Source of the DNA: Streptomyces sp. 7-21
GTDB taxonomy: Bacteria; Actinomycetota; Actinomycetes; Streptomycetales; Streptomycetaceae
Direction: 5' to 3'
Length of the DNA: 64,000 nucleotides
NCBI RefSeq assembly: GCF_016741785.1
Contig: NZ_JAERRL010000002.1
Location: 186,001 to 250,000, forward strand
Position 1 is the stretch's first letter. Each line of letters begins with the position of its first letter. A program made the translations under genes and the position numbers. Positions 18,460 through 26,835 of the stretch are shown here, piece by piece. Below the pieces are notes generated by a model. It saw only the letters and a program-made list of their open reading frames with translations. It had not been told where the DNA came from and ran no database searches.

Positions 18460-20622
18460 ATGGCCCAGGACCGCAACGGGGACACGACTCGGCCGCGCGC
18501 GGCGCAGGACGACACCACGGACGGGGAGTCCGTTCCGCCGGAGCCGGAGGACGGTCCTGCCCTGGCGTCAGAGCCGGAAGAAGAGACGGCGGCCGCCGGT
18601 CCGGACGGGGACGGCACGGCGGACGCCGCCGGCGCTGACGAGGCCGGCGGCGGAGCCCGCGATCGCGAAGCCGGCGATGACGAGGGCGAAGCCGGCGAAG
18701 ACGAGGGCGGGGCCGGCGCCGCTGACGGCGTGCCAGACCCGCGCGCCCAGGACCCGGCCGCGGCCGAGCGCTCCCGGGAGGCGAAGGCCACCGGGCGCCG
18801 CCTGGCCGGGCGGTACCGGCTGACCGACGTGGTCGGGCGCGGCGGCATGGGCACGGTCTGGCGGGCGCGCGACGAGACGCTCGGCCGCTGGGTGGCCGTC
18901 AAGGAGCTGCGCCTGCCCAGCGGTATCGAGGACGCCGAGCGCAGACGCCTCGTCACCCGCACCATGCGCGAGGCCAAGGCGATCGCCAGCATCCGCAGCC
19001 GCGGCGTTGTCACGGTCTATGACGTCGTGGAGGAGCACTCCCGGCCGTGGATCGTGATGGAGCTGATCGAGGGCCGCTCCCTCGCCGACGTCATACGCAG
19101 CGAGGGCCCCATGCCCCCGGCCCGCGTCGCCGCCATCGGTCTGGCCATCCTCGACGTGCTGCGCGCCGCGCACGGCGCCGGCATCCTCCACCGTGACGTC
19201 AAGCCCTCCAACGTCCTCGTCGCCAGCGAGGACAACCGGGTCGTGCTCACGGACTTCGGCATCGCCAAGGTCGAGGGCGACCCGTCGGTCACCTCCACCG
19301 GCATGCTCGTCGGGGCGCCCTCGTACATATCGCCGGAGCGCGCGCGGGGCCAGAAGCTGGGCCCGCCCACCGACATGTGGTCGCTGGGCGCACTGCTGTA
19401 CTGCTGCGTCGAGGGCCGTCCCCCGTACGACGAGGGCGGCGCGATCGCCACGCTCGCGGCCGTCATGCACGACCCGGTCCGTCCGCCCCGGCAGGCGGGC
19501 CCGCTGACGGATGTCATCACCGGGCTGCTGGAGAAGGTGCCGGAGGACCGGCTGGATGAGCCGCGCGCCCGCGAGATGCTGCGCGCGGCGCTGGCCGCCG
19601 CCGAGAGCGGGGACGACGCCGACGAGGGCGAGGGCAGCGACAAGACGCTCGTCGTCGGTCTGCCCGGCGGCAAGCGCCCGGCCGCCCCGGCGGAACCGGA
19701 CCGCCCGGCTCCCGCGCCCGCGGCGCCGGCCGGCGCGGCCACGCCCGCTCCGCCGCCCCCGCCGGCGGCGCCCGCCGGGCGTCCCGCCTCCACCGGGGAG
19801 CGGAAGCTGACGCCGCGTCAGCTCACGCCGCGGCAGCGGCGGCTGACCATCATCGCCCTGGTCTCGGTCGTCCTGCTCGCCCTGCTGGGCACGGCCATCG
19901 CCACCACCCTCGGTGATGACGGCGACGGCGGCGGCCAGGGCGGCGACGCGCGGCAGGACGCCCAGGAGAACCCGGAGAACCCGGAGAACCCGGAGAACCC
20001 GGAGAACGAGGACGGCGCCGGCGGCGGCGACGGCGAGGAGCCGGCGGACGACGGGACGTCCGGCGGCCAGGACGAACCCTCGCCGGAGGACCAGGACCCG
20101 GGCGACGCGCCGCCCGGCACCTCGCCGGAGACGGACCCCGGCGCCTCGGTGCCCGGCAACCCGGCCGGATACGCCGAAGTCACCGACCCGGACTTCCACT
20201 TCACCATCTCGCTGCCCGCCGGCTGGGAGCGCACGGGCATCGCCGGGCAGAACTCCGGCGGCATCTACAGCGCGCCCGCCGGCGGCCCGCCCAAGGTCCA
20301 GGTGGACTTCACCAGCGAGCCGGGCGACAACGCGCTGGCCGCCTGGCGGTCGCTGGAACCGTCGGTCCGGGAGACCAGCCGCGGCTACGAGCTGCTCGGT
20401 ATGGACACCGTGGCGTGGCGCGGCTATCCGACGGTCGCTGACTGGGAGTTCGAGCGCGTGGAGAACGGCGAGCGGGTGCGCGTGCTCAACCGCGGCTTCC
20501 GCGTCGACGCCGACCACGGCTACGCCATCATGATCACCTGTCCGGTGGACGAGTGGAACGGCGACGAGTGCACCACGCTGCGGGAGACGGCGTTCAACAC
20601 CTTCCAGCCGTGGGACGGATAA
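18460..20622 (+). CDS. Membrane serine/threonine protein kinase with ectodomain
   Basis: A 720-residue PknB-type kinase. The N-terminal 115 residues are acidic and low-complexity (runs of E, D, G, A). The kinase domain (118-385) is complete: G-R-G-G-M-G-T-V-W, K148, H-R-D with D245, D-F-G with D265 and S-P-E-R-A-R-G. A Pro/Ala linker leads to one transmembrane helix (about 462-484). Outside are four N-P-E repeats and a C-terminal ectodomain (about 570-720) opening V-T-D-P-D-F-H-F-T-I-S-L-P. ATG 18460 has GGAGGGG 9 bases upstream; the ATG at 18430 has none. It starts 56 bases after glpD and heads the kinase cluster that in S. coelicolor lies beside glpD and has been linked to spore-wall synthesis. 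Confidence 0.9.
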   Translation: MAQDRNGDTTRPRAAQDDTTDGESVPPEPEDGPALASEPEEETAAAGPDGDGTADAAGADEAGGGARDREAGDDEGEAGEDEGGAGAADGVPDPRAQDPAAAERSREAKATGRRLAGRYRLTDVVGRGGMGTVWRARDETLGRWVAVKELRLPSGIEDAERRRLVTRTMREAKAIASIRSRGVVTVYDVVEEHSRPWIVMELIEGRSLADVIRSEGPMPPARVAAIGLAILDVLRAAHGAGILHRDVKPSNVLVASEDNRVVLTDFGIAKVEGDPSVTSTGMLVGAPSYISPERARGQKLGPPTDMWSLGALLYCCVEGRPPYDEGGAIATLAAVMHDPVRPPRQAGPLTDVITGLLEKVPEDRLDEPRAREMLRAALAAAESGDDADEGEGSDKTLVVGLPGGKRPAAPAEPDRPAPAPAAPAGAATPAPPPPPAAPAGRPASTGERKLTPRQLTPRQRRLTIIALVSVVLLALLGTAIATTLGDDGDGGGQGGDARQDAQENPENPENPENPENEDGAGGGDGEEPADDGTSGGQDEPSPEDQDPGDAPPGTSPETDPGASVPGNPAGYAEVTDPDFHFTISLPAGWERTGIAGQNSGGIYSAPAGGPPKVQVDFTSEPGDNALAAWRSLEPSVRETSRGYELLGMDTVAWRGYPTVADWEFERVENGERVRVLNRGFRVDADHGYAIMITCPVDEWNGDECTTLRETAFNTFQPWDG
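19974..20009 (+). repeat. 9-bp coding tandem repeat (AACCCGGAG)
   Basis: Four consecutive copies of a 9-base AACCCGGAG unit encode N-P-E repeats in the extracellular stalk of the kinase. Unit length keeps the frame, so copy number could vary without inactivating the gene. Confidence 0.8.
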
Positions 20623-20760
20623 CGCCTGCCGCCCTCACCGGCACCCGCCGCCGTAAGCCGCGGCCCCGCACGAGGGGTTGACGGACCGTGGCGGGGGCAT
20701 ATCCGTGCCACGTATGGTGAAGGACCGGATGCATGGCGGCTCGTGCGGTGGGGAGGCGAA

Positions 20761-23319
20761 GTGGACGGCTACACGGGGCGGCTGCTCGCCGACCGGTACC
20801 GGTTGCCGAAGGCTCCGTCCGAGGAGTTCGAGCTCGTCGAGTCCAGGGCGTTCGACACGGCCAGCGGCCAGGAAGTCCTGGTCAGGCAGGTGCCGCTGCC
20901 CGAGATCGTCGAGGCGGAGACCCTCGACGCCGACGGCAGGCCCCGGCCGCCCCGGCCGCGCCGCGACGTCGGTGACCGCGCCACCCGCACGCCGGACGAC
21001 CCCGTCGTGCGCCGCGCCGTCGAGGCGGCGGCAGCGGCGGCCACGCTCCCGGACCATCCGCGGCTTGACCAGGTCTTCGACGTCTTCGTGCAGGGCGACG
21101 GCCTGTGGATCGTCAGTGAATTACTGAACGCCAGGCCGCTCGCCGCGGTGCTGGCGGAGGAGCGGCTCACGCCGTACCGGGCCGCCGAGGTCGCCGCCGA
21201 CCTGCTGGCGGCGCTGCGCATCGTGCACGCGCACGGCTGGACGCACCGCAACCTGACCGCGCGCACGGTCCTCATCTGCGACGACGGGCGTGCGGTGCTG
21301 ACGGGGCTCGCCGTGGGCGCGGCCGAGGAGGTGCTGTGCGGCTACGACCCGCTGCCCGCCGAGCCGGAGGACGACTTCGCCGTTGTCCGCCGCGAGGAGC
21401 CGCCGTCCGGGCCGGCGCCGGACCCCGGACCTGATCCCGCTTCGGAGCCGTCCCTTGCGCCAGCCCCGGACCCAGCCCCGGAACCCGGGCCCGGCCCGGC
21501 GCCAGAGCCCCGCCCCGGCGAGCCGGGCAGCGGCGCCGCGTCCCTCGTCGCCCGGCTCCGCCAGCAGTCCGGCCAGCCGCCCCAGCCCGGCGGCAGCGGG
21601 CAGGGCACCACTGGCGGCCTGCCCACGACGTGGAACTTCGAGGGCGAGCAGCCGCCCTCGCGCGCGGCCGAGCGCGCCGCGCGGAGCGGCGCCATCGCCG
21701 CCTACCGGGCCGGGACCCAGGCGGGCGCCAGCGCCGCCAGCCGCCAGGCGCACGGCCAGCAGCCCGCCCGCCGGTCCGACGGCCCGGTCGTCCCCGGCCC
21801 GAGCACCGGCGCGGCCGAACTGCCGGGTGCCAGCCGCCCCGGCCACCCCGTCCGCACCGGCTGGGAGCCGGCTCCCCTGCCCGGCCGGCGCCAGGAGCGG
21901 CCCCCGGCGGAGCAGCGGCCCACCGAGCGCACCCCCGTCCCCGGGCCGCGCCCGGTTCCCAGGCCCGCGCCGCACGGCCAGCGCGCGGACGGCGGCTCCG
22001 GGCGTTACCGCGGCCCCGTCACCGCGCTCGCCGCCGAACGGGCGCGCCAGGCCCGCATCATGACGGTCGGCGCGGTCACCGAGCGGTGGGCGCCCGAGCA
22101 GGCGGGTCCGGTCTACGAGCACTGGCGCCTGGCGCCGCCCGTGGGCCCGGCCGCGGACTTCTGGGCGCTGGGGGCGCTGCTGTTCCGCGCCGTGCAGGGC
22201 TACCCGCCCTACCCGGAGGACAACGCGGCGGAGCTGGTGCAGGCGGTGTGCGCCGAACAGCCCGCGTTCGCCGAGGACTGCGGGGCGCTGCGCCCCATCG
22301 TGGAGTCGCTGCTGCGCCAGGACCCGACCGAGCGGCCCAGCGCCGAGGAGCTGCGCGGCTGGCTGCGTTCGCTGCTGCGCAGCGCGCCCGAGCCCGAGGT
22401 GGGGCGCAAGACCGTGACCGCGCCCGCCGCCGCGCTGGAGGCGGGGCGGCCGGCCGACCCGCTGCGGCTGCCGATACTGCGCCGGCGCGGGCCGCTCGTC
22501 GGGCCGCTGCGGCGGCGCCGCGCGCGGGGCGGGGGCCGCCCGGCGCCCGGGCCGCGCCGCCTGGGGCGGCTGCTGCTCACGCTGGTGCTGCTCGGCCTGG
22601 GCGGCGCCATCGCCGCGATCCTGCTGTTCATGCCGGAGCCCGGGGAGAACGACGCCGCTCCCGGCGGGCCGGAGCCCGCCCCGGGGGCCGGCGCGTCCGG
22701 CCCGACCGGTGCCCCCGGCGACGGCTCGCAGGCGGGCGGCCGCGGCGACTCCGGCGAGCCTACGGGCGATCCCGGCGAGGGCCGGGACGAGGACGGCGGC
22801 GCGGAGGACGGCGGCGGCGACGGCGGCGGGTCCGGCACCTCCCCGACCGGCGAGGCCAGCGACCCGCCCCCGGCCCCCGAGGGGTACCGGACCGCGGAGG
22901 ACCCGGCGGGCTTTTCGCTCGCCGTTCCCCAGGGGTGGGACCGGAGCGCGCCGGGCAACGGGCGCGTCACGTACTCCGGCGACGGCATGGAGATCATCGT
23001 CGTGGCCGGCCGGGACAGCACGGGCGAGTTCGGTGACGACCCGATGCGGTACCAGCTGCGGGACCAGCCGGAGCTGGCGGACTTCCGCGCCGATCCCTAC
23101 GGCACCTCGAGCGGCCTGTACGAGACGCGGGTCGGGGACTCCGTCGTGATGGCCGAGGGCGTCTTCACCTGGGACGGCGGTGAGCGCGTCGCCCACAACA
23201 TGGCGGTGATCATCGACGACGCCTACCACGTGGTGATGGTGACGGGCCCCGCGGGTGAGCAGTCCCGCCTCAGCGACATCTACGACGTCGTCGCCGAGAG
23301 CTACCGCCTGACCGGCTGA
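20761..23319 (+). CDS. Membrane pseudokinase with a large insertion and one TTA codon
   Basis: An 852-residue kinase-fold protein. The glycine loop is absent, the lysine position reads V-L-V-R-Q-V, the H-R-D motif reads H-R-N (N164) and D-F-G is L-T-G-L (about 181-183), so phosphotransfer is unlikely. After that point about 240 Pro/Ala/Gly/Arg-rich residues intervene before the rest of the C-lobe appears (W-A-P-E-Q at about 444, A-D-F-W-A-L-G-A-L-L-F). One transmembrane helix lies at about 604-624, then an acidic stalk and an ectodomain similar to those of the flanking kinases. Leu121 is encoded by TTA (21121-21123), implying dependence on the bldA tRNA. GTG 20761 has GGGGAGG 5 bases upstream. 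Confidence 0.85.
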   Translation: MDGYTGRLLADRYRLPKAPSEEFELVESRAFDTASGQEVLVRQVPLPEIVEAETLDADGRPRPPRPRRDVGDRATRTPDDPVVRRAVEAAAAAATLPDHPRLDQVFDVFVQGDGLWIVSELLNARPLAAVLAEERLTPYRAAEVAADLLAALRIVHAHGWTHRNLTARTVLICDDGRAVLTGLAVGAAEEVLCGYDPLPAEPEDDFAVVRREEPPSGPAPDPGPDPASEPSLAPAPDPAPEPGPGPAPEPRPGEPGSGAASLVARLRQQSGQPPQPGGSGQGTTGGLPTTWNFEGEQPPSRAAERAARSGAIAAYRAGTQAGASAASRQAHGQQPARRSDGPVVPGPSTGAAELPGASRPGHPVRTGWEPAPLPGRRQERPPAEQRPTERTPVPGPRPVPRPAPHGQRADGGSGRYRGPVTALAAERARQARIMTVGAVTERWAPEQAGPVYEHWRLAPPVGPAADFWALGALLFRAVQGYPPYPEDNAAELVQAVCAEQPAFAEDCGALRPIVESLLRQDPTERPSAEELRGWLRSLLRSAPEPEVGRKTVTAPAAALEAGRPADPLRLPILRRRGPLVGPLRRRRARGGGRPAPGPRRLGRLLLTLVLLGLGGAIAAILLFMPEPGENDAAPGGPEPAPGAGASGPTGAPGDGSQAGGRGDSGEPTGDPGEGRDEDGGAEDGGGDGGGSGTSPTGEASDPPPAPEGYRTAEDPAGFSLAVPQGWDRSAPGNGRVTYSGDGMEIIVVAGRDSTGEFGDDPMRYQLRDQPELADFRADPYGTSSGLYETRVGDSVVMAEGVFTWDGGERVAHNMAVIIDDAYHVVMVTGPAGEQSRLSDIYDVVAESYRLTG

Positions 23320-23428
23320 CCGGCCCGCCTCGCCGGGCACCCCGCAGGTGACGACCGGGCTACGGATGGGGCACGGGTGCGGACCCGGGCGTGGGCCCGG
23401 CCCGGGGGGACCGGTAAGGATGGTGGGC

Positions 23429-25126
23429 ATGAGCAGCGAGGGGGAACGGGCGGGCGAGCCCATGGCCGACGCACTCCAGCCAGCCACGGCGGAGAGAGCC
23501 GTCAAGGACCCGGAGACCAGCCAGGTGCCGCGCGGGCGTGCGCCGGAACGCGCCGGGTCCGGCGGTGAGCCCTCCCGTGAGTCCCGCGGCGGGGACGGCT
23601 CCGGCGCCGGCCGGCTGCTCGGCGGCCGGTACCGGCTCGTCACCCGCCTCGGCCACGGCGGGATGGGCACCGTGTGGCGCGCCCACGACGAGGTCGTCGA
23701 CCGTGACGTGGCGGTGAAGGAGCCCCGGCTGCCGAAGGACGTCGCGGAGCGGCAGCGGGCCATGGTGCATGAGCGGATGCGCCGCGAGGCCCGCGCGGCC
23801 GCCCGCATCGCCCACCCGAGCGTCGTCACCATTCACGACGTGGTGATCGAGGACGGCCAGCCCTGGCTGGTGATGGAGCTGGTGCGGGGCGAGTCGCTGG
23901 CCGACGTGCTGGAGACGGGGACGCTCGCGCCCCGCGAGGCCGCCCGGATCGGGCTCGCCGTGCTCGACGCGCTGGACGCCGCCCACGGTGCCGGGGTGCT
24001 GCACCGCGACGTGAAGCCGGCGAACGTGCTGCTCGGCCAGCACGGGCGGGTCATCCTGACCGACTTCGGCATCGCACAGGTCGAGGGCGAACCGGGCCTC
24101 ACCGACACCGGCGCGTTCGTCGGCTCGCCCGAGTACACCTCGCCGGAGCGGGCGCAGGGCCAGCGGCCCGGGCCGCAGTCCGACCTGTGGTCGCTCGGCG
24201 TGCTGCTGTTCACGGCCGTCGAGGGCTTCTCGCCGTTCCGCCGCAGCACCACGCCCGCCACCGTGCAGGCCGTGCTGACCGCCGAGGCGCCCCGCCCCGC
24301 GCGGTGCCCCCAGCCGCTGGCCGACCTGGTCACCCGGCTGCTGGCCAAGCAGCCCGCGGCCCGCCCCGACGCCGCGGAGGTCCGGGCGGTGCTGCGGGAG
24401 TTCCTCGCGGCGCCGGAGCCCGGGCCGGGGCCGGAGCCGACCCGCGCCCTGAGCGGCGCCGCCGGGGGCGGGCAGACGGCCACCGTGCGGCTGCGCGCGG
24501 CGGCCGTGCCCGCCAGCCGCAAGGGCCGCCTCGCGCTGGCCGGCGGGCTCGCGGCGGCGGCCGTGGCCGCCGCCGGCTTCGCCGTCGTCAACCCGTTCGG
24601 CGGCGGTGGCCCGGGGCTGCCCGAGGGCTGGCGCGAGCGGACCGAGGACTCCCTGCGCATGGACATCGCCGTGCCCGCGTCGTTCGAGCGCACCGTCGAC
24701 CCCGACAGCGGCCAGCTCACGTACGCCTCGCGCGACGGCATCTACGCCATCGAGGTCTGGCTGTCCGACAACGACCCGGACGAGAGCCCGCTCCAGGACG
24801 CCGTGACCGCGCTGGAGGAGATCGAGAGCGACTCCCACAGCGAGGTCGAGAGGGGCACCTTCCACGAGGCCGAGTTCCAGGGCCGCGGCGCCGCCGAGCT
24901 GGAGGTCGTCACGCGACCCCGGTACGTCTACGACGAGGAGGACGACCGTCTCAGCCGGCGGCTGGCGCTGTTCTACGCGACCGAGGACGGTTCCGAGATG
25001 TGGCAGGTGCGCGTGTCCATGCCCGGCGAGCGCGGCCCGGCCCGGGACTACGGCGAGGAGCTGTACGCCACGGTGCTGGAGCACCTGGAGCTGCGGGAGC
25101 CGCAGGAGGGCGCGGGGGAGCCGTAA
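23429..25126 (+). CDS. Membrane serine/threonine protein kinase
   Basis: A 565-residue kinase, shorter than its neighbours. The catalytic domain (about 66-320) is complete: G-H-G-G-M-G-T-V-W, K97, H-R-D with D194, D-F-G with D212, G-S-P-E-Y-T-S-P-E-R. A short linker, one transmembrane helix (about 369-388) and an ectodomain of about 160 residues follow, starting L-P-E-G-W-R-E-R-T-E-D and related to those of the other two. Start choice is uncertain: ATG 23429 has AAGGATG upstream; ATG 23462 and ATG 23420 are alternatives. It is third and last of the cluster. Confidence 0.85.
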   Translation: MSSEGERAGEPMADALQPATAERAVKDPETSQVPRGRAPERAGSGGEPSRESRGGDGSGAGRLLGGRYRLVTRLGHGGMGTVWRAHDEVVDRDVAVKEPRLPKDVAERQRAMVHERMRREARAAARIAHPSVVTIHDVVIEDGQPWLVMELVRGESLADVLETGTLAPREAARIGLAVLDALDAAHGAGVLHRDVKPANVLLGQHGRVILTDFGIAQVEGEPGLTDTGAFVGSPEYTSPERAQGQRPGPQSDLWSLGVLLFTAVEGFSPFRRSTTPATVQAVLTAEAPRPARCPQPLADLVTRLLAKQPAARPDAAEVRAVLREFLAAPEPGPGPEPTRALSGAAGGGQTATVRLRAAAVPASRKGRLALAGGLAAAAVAAAGFAVVNPFGGGGPGLPEGWRERTEDSLRMDIAVPASFERTVDPDSGQLTYASRDGIYAIEVWLSDNDPDESPLQDAVTALEEIESDSHSEVERGTFHEAEFQGRGAAELEVVTRPRYVYDEEDDRLSRRLALFYATEDGSEMWQVRVSMPGERGPARDYGEELYATVLEHLELREPQEGAGEP

Positions 25127-25245
25127 GAGCCCAGGGAGCCGGGGGAGGAGCGCCCCGCGGCGCAGGCGCGCGGCCGCAGGGGCCCGGGAGAAAAGTAGTT
25201 ACCTACGGGTAGTCACGCGGCGGCGCCCGGCCGTACCCTCCGCCT

Positions 25246-26835
25246 ATGACGACAGCGGAGTCTGATGCCCAGGCTGCCCTGCGCGCACACGCCGCGCGCG
25301 TGGTCACTCCCGGGCTCGTGGACCGGCTGACGCGCGGCGTGCCGGGCGCGGCCGCGGCCACCGCCTGCCACAGCCCGCTGACCGGTGAGCGGCTCGCCGA
25401 ACTCCCCGAGGCGGACGCGGAGGACGTCGCCGCCGCCTTCGACCGCGCCCGCGCGGCCCAGCGCGACTGGGCCGCGCGCCCGGTGCGCCACCGCGCCGCG
25501 GTGCTGCTGCGCTGCCACGACCTGCTGCTGCGCCGCCAGGACGAGATCCTCGACCTCATCCAGCTCGAAACCGGCAAGGCGCGGCTGTCCGCCCACGAGG
25601 AGGTGCAGGCCGTCGCCGCGGCGGCCCGCCACTACGGCCGCGCCGCGCCGGGTTACCTGCGGCCCCGCCGCCACACCGGCGCGTTCCCCGTGCTGACGCG
25701 CGTCCGCGAACTGCGCCACCCCCGGGGCGTGGTGGGCCACATCGCGCCGTGGAACTACCCGCTCGAACTGTCCGCCGGGGACGCGCTTCCCGCCTTCGCC
25801 GCCGGGAACGCCGTCGTGATGAAGCCGGACACCGAGACGGCGCTGACCGCACTGTGGGCGCGGCGCCTGCTGATCGAGGCCGGGCTGCCGCAGGACCTCT
25901 GGCAGATCGTCCTGGGCCCGGGCCCCGTCGTCGGTGCGCTGGTCATCCGCCACGCCGACTACGTGACGTTCACCGGCTCCACGCGCACCGGCCGCGAGGT
26001 CGCCACGGCCGCCGCGGCCCGCCTGGTCGGCGCCAGCCTGGAGCTCGGCGGCAAGAACCCGATGCTGGTGCTCGGCGACGCCGATCCCGACAAGGCGGCG
26101 GCCGGGGCGGTCCGCGCCTGCTTCTCCTCCGCCGGGCAGCTGTGCGTCTCGGTCGAGCGGATCTACGTGCACGCCTCGCTCGCCGACGCGTTCCTGCGCC
26201 GCTTCGCCGCGCGCACCAGGGCGCTGCGCCTGGGCGCCAGCCTCGACTACGGCACGGACGTCGGCGCGCTGGCGTCCCCGGAGCGCCTGGCCGCCGTCGC
26301 AAGCCACGTGGACGACGCCGTCGCGCGCGGCGCCACCGTAATCGCCGGGGGACGGGCCCGCCCCGACCTCGGGCCCTGCTTCTACGAGCCGACGATCCTC
26401 ACCGGCGTCACCCCCGCCATGCGGGTGTACGAGGAGGAGACGTTCGGCCCGGTGGTCTCGGTGTACCCCGTCGCCGACGACGACGAGGCCGTGGCGCGCG
26501 CCAACGCCAGCGACTTCGGCCTCAACGCCTCGGTGTGGTCCCGCGACGCCCGCCGCGCCCGCCGCGTCGCCGCGCGGCTGCGGACCGGCACCGTCAACAT
26601 CAACGAGGGGTACGCGGCCGCCTACGGCAGCGTCCAGTCGCCCATGGGCGGCATGCGCGACTCCGGGCTCGGCCGCCGCCACGGCGCCGAGGGCCTGCTG
26701 CGCTACACCGAGCCGCAGACCGTCGCGCAGCAGCGGCTGGTGCCCATGGCGCCCGCCTTCGGCCTCGACGACCGCCGGTACGCCGCGGTGATCACCCGTT
26801 CCCTGAAGGCACTCAAGACGCTGAGGTTCCGCTGA
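25246..26835 (+). CDS. NAD(P)-dependent aldehyde dehydrogenase, succinate-semialdehyde type
   Basis: A 529-residue ALDH-fold enzyme. It has the W-N-Y-P cofactor segment, T-G-S-T-R-T-G-R, the general base E266 in E-L-G-G-K and the nucleophile C300 in G-Q-L-C. The sequence resembles actinobacterial succinate-semialdehyde dehydrogenases (GabD2 type), but substrate specificity cannot be proved by reading. It overlaps the GMC oxidoreductase start by one base (TGATG), so the two are translationally coupled; the alcohol oxidoreductase may supply its aldehyde. Upstream, 25195-25216 has clustered GTAG/CTAC motifs in an AT-rich pocket. Confidence 0.88.
   Translation: MTTAESDAQAALRAHAARVVTPGLVDRLTRGVPGAAAATACHSPLTGERLAELPEADAEDVAAAFDRARAAQRDWAARPVRHRAAVLLRCHDLLLRRQDEILDLIQLETGKARLSAHEEVQAVAAAARHYGRAAPGYLRPRRHTGAFPVLTRVRELRHPRGVVGHIAPWNYPLELSAGDALPAFAAGNAVVMKPDTETALTALWARRLLIEAGLPQDLWQIVLGPGPVVGALVIRHADYVTFTGSTRTGREVATAAAARLVGASLELGGKNPMLVLGDADPDKAAAGAVRACFSSAGQLCVSVERIYVHASLADAFLRRFAARTRALRLGASLDYGTDVGALASPERLAAVASHVDDAVARGATVIAGGRARPDLGPCFYEPTILTGVTPAMRVYEEETFGPVVSVYPVADDDEAVARANASDFGLNASVWSRDARRARRVAARLRTGTVNINEGYAAAYGSVQSPMGGMRDSGLGRRHGAEGLLRYTEPQTVAQQRLVPMAPAFGLDDRRYAAVITRSLKALKTLRFR

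Noticed and set aside
21121..23832. 903-codon minus-strand frame over the pseudokinase
   Set aside because: Low-complexity antisense frame; kinase-fold motifs and membrane helix are on the plus strand.
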